Shown piece after piece: positions 27,764 through 28,173 of a DNA stretch of 28,173 nt. The DNA comes from a virus. Made by a program: the position numbers and the translations under genes. The notes under the pieces were generated by a model that was not told the DNA's origin, did not search any database, and worked only from the letters and a program-made list of their open reading frames with translations. Where the stretch lies: IMG/VR virus record IMGVR_UViG_3300023184_000424, positions 1 through 28,173 of that record; one strand, 5' to 3'. Position 1 is the stretch's first letter. Each line of letters begins with the position of its first letter.

Positions 27764-28173
27764 ATTCCGAGCTTGGGATAAACTAGCAAAACAATTCACC
27801 TATCCAGACAAAGGATATCAAGGACATTATGTTCTTACTTTGAATGGGCAATTTCAAAACCTTCAGAATGGTTCTGGTGGTGATGAATATGTTGTTCAGC
27901 AATGGACTGGTGAATATGATAAGAATAAAAATCCCATCTATGAAGGTGATATTATTAGTTCATATTCAGTAGAATTTATTAACGAAAATTATGAAGCTGA
28001 AATAGTTTTTATTGATGCTGCTTTTCATGCAAAGGTTAATGAAAAAGATTATAGAGGCATATGGAGTGGTGATGATGTTGAGGTAATGGGTAACATATTT
28101 CAATTACCATGCAATCCAGATCATAATGGAGAATGCTTGGTATGCGATAATTGGGTAAGTGATTGTCCTTTTA
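27747..28173 (+). CDS. YopX-family protein (3' end beyond window)
   Basis: LKFRAWDKLAKQFTYP at the N-terminus, then QQWTGEYDKNKNPIYEGDII, and later VEVMGNIFQLPCNP, are the three hallmark blocks of the YopX family (FRAWD, then TGLxDkxGkxIYEGDiv, then vIGNiyenP), common in phages and prophages and of unknown biochemical role. Cys residues follow (CNPDHNGECLVCDN), unusual for the family end. 142 codons are visible with no stop before the window ends. Confidence 0.85.
   Translation, partial: MQRTLKFRAWDKLAKQFTYPDKGYQGHYVLTLNGQFQNLQNGSGGDEYVVQQWTGEYDKNKNPIYEGDIISSYSVEFINENYEAEIVFIDAAFHAKVNEKDYRGIWSGDDVEVMGNIFQLPCNPDHNGECLVCDNWVSDCPF

Overview
The window looks like part of a large, AT-rich tailed-phage genome, probably a T4-like or jumbo myovirus of a Gram-negative host. 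The supporting features are an adjacent rIIA/rIIB pair, a phage-type ATP-dependent DNA ligase, an RNA ligase, ThyX, tRNA genes on both strands, a complete tmRNA, a candidate one-protein spanin (lipobox plus C-terminal membrane helix) and many tightly packed small ORFs. No capsid, terminase or polymerase gene lies here, so placement below 'large tailed phage' is inference.

Layout. Positions 1-831 (minus strand) are a tRNA cluster: a tRNA 5' half interrupted by a group I intron that runs off the window, then tRNA-Leu(UAA), a GUU-anticodon tRNA and a CAU-anticodon tRNA. Positions 1049-11913 (minus) hold a run of small genes plus rIIB, rIIA, an HhH-GPD-like protein, DNA ligase and several unknowns. 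Many start codons here follow A/C-rich leaders without a Shine-Dalgarno. Positions 8360-8933 are an intergenic island with inverted repeats, a plus-strand terminator and an iteron-like tandem array. Transcription diverges at about 11914-12001. Positions 12002-17400 (plus) carry a putative internal-head-type protein with a histone-H1-like tail, a nuclease-like protein, an RNA ligase, three small genes, a structured RNA of about 310 nt, the tmRNA and a virion-type protein with a CBM5/12-like module. tRNA-Tyr follows, then a short minus-strand HNH insert. Positions 18074-28173 (plus) begin with a possible lysis group (u-spanin candidate, small membrane protein, M14/AstE-like metallopeptidase). 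After that comes a long run of overlapping small genes with two metallophosphoesterases, ThyX, several single-helix micro-proteins, a tRNA-like element without a normal anticodon arm, and a YopX-family gene cut by the window end.

Most striking are: (1) a tmRNA whose reading frame, placed by a clear PK1 pseudoknot, encodes a 45-residue tag instead of the usual 8-35, ending in a canonical ADEEYALAA; (2) a GC-rich structured RNA directly upstream, under a near-consensus promoter, which shares a motif with two elements that precede tRNA pairs at the other end of the window; (3) a group I intron in a tRNA, apparently inserted in the anticodon stem; (4) tRNAs with Asn and Met anticodons but long variable regions; (5) a tRNA-like structure with CCA but no credible anticodon arm; (6) promoters placed so that transcription would start at the initiation codon; and (7) a shared short N-terminal motif on otherwise unrelated proteins, resembling a capsid-targeting peptide.
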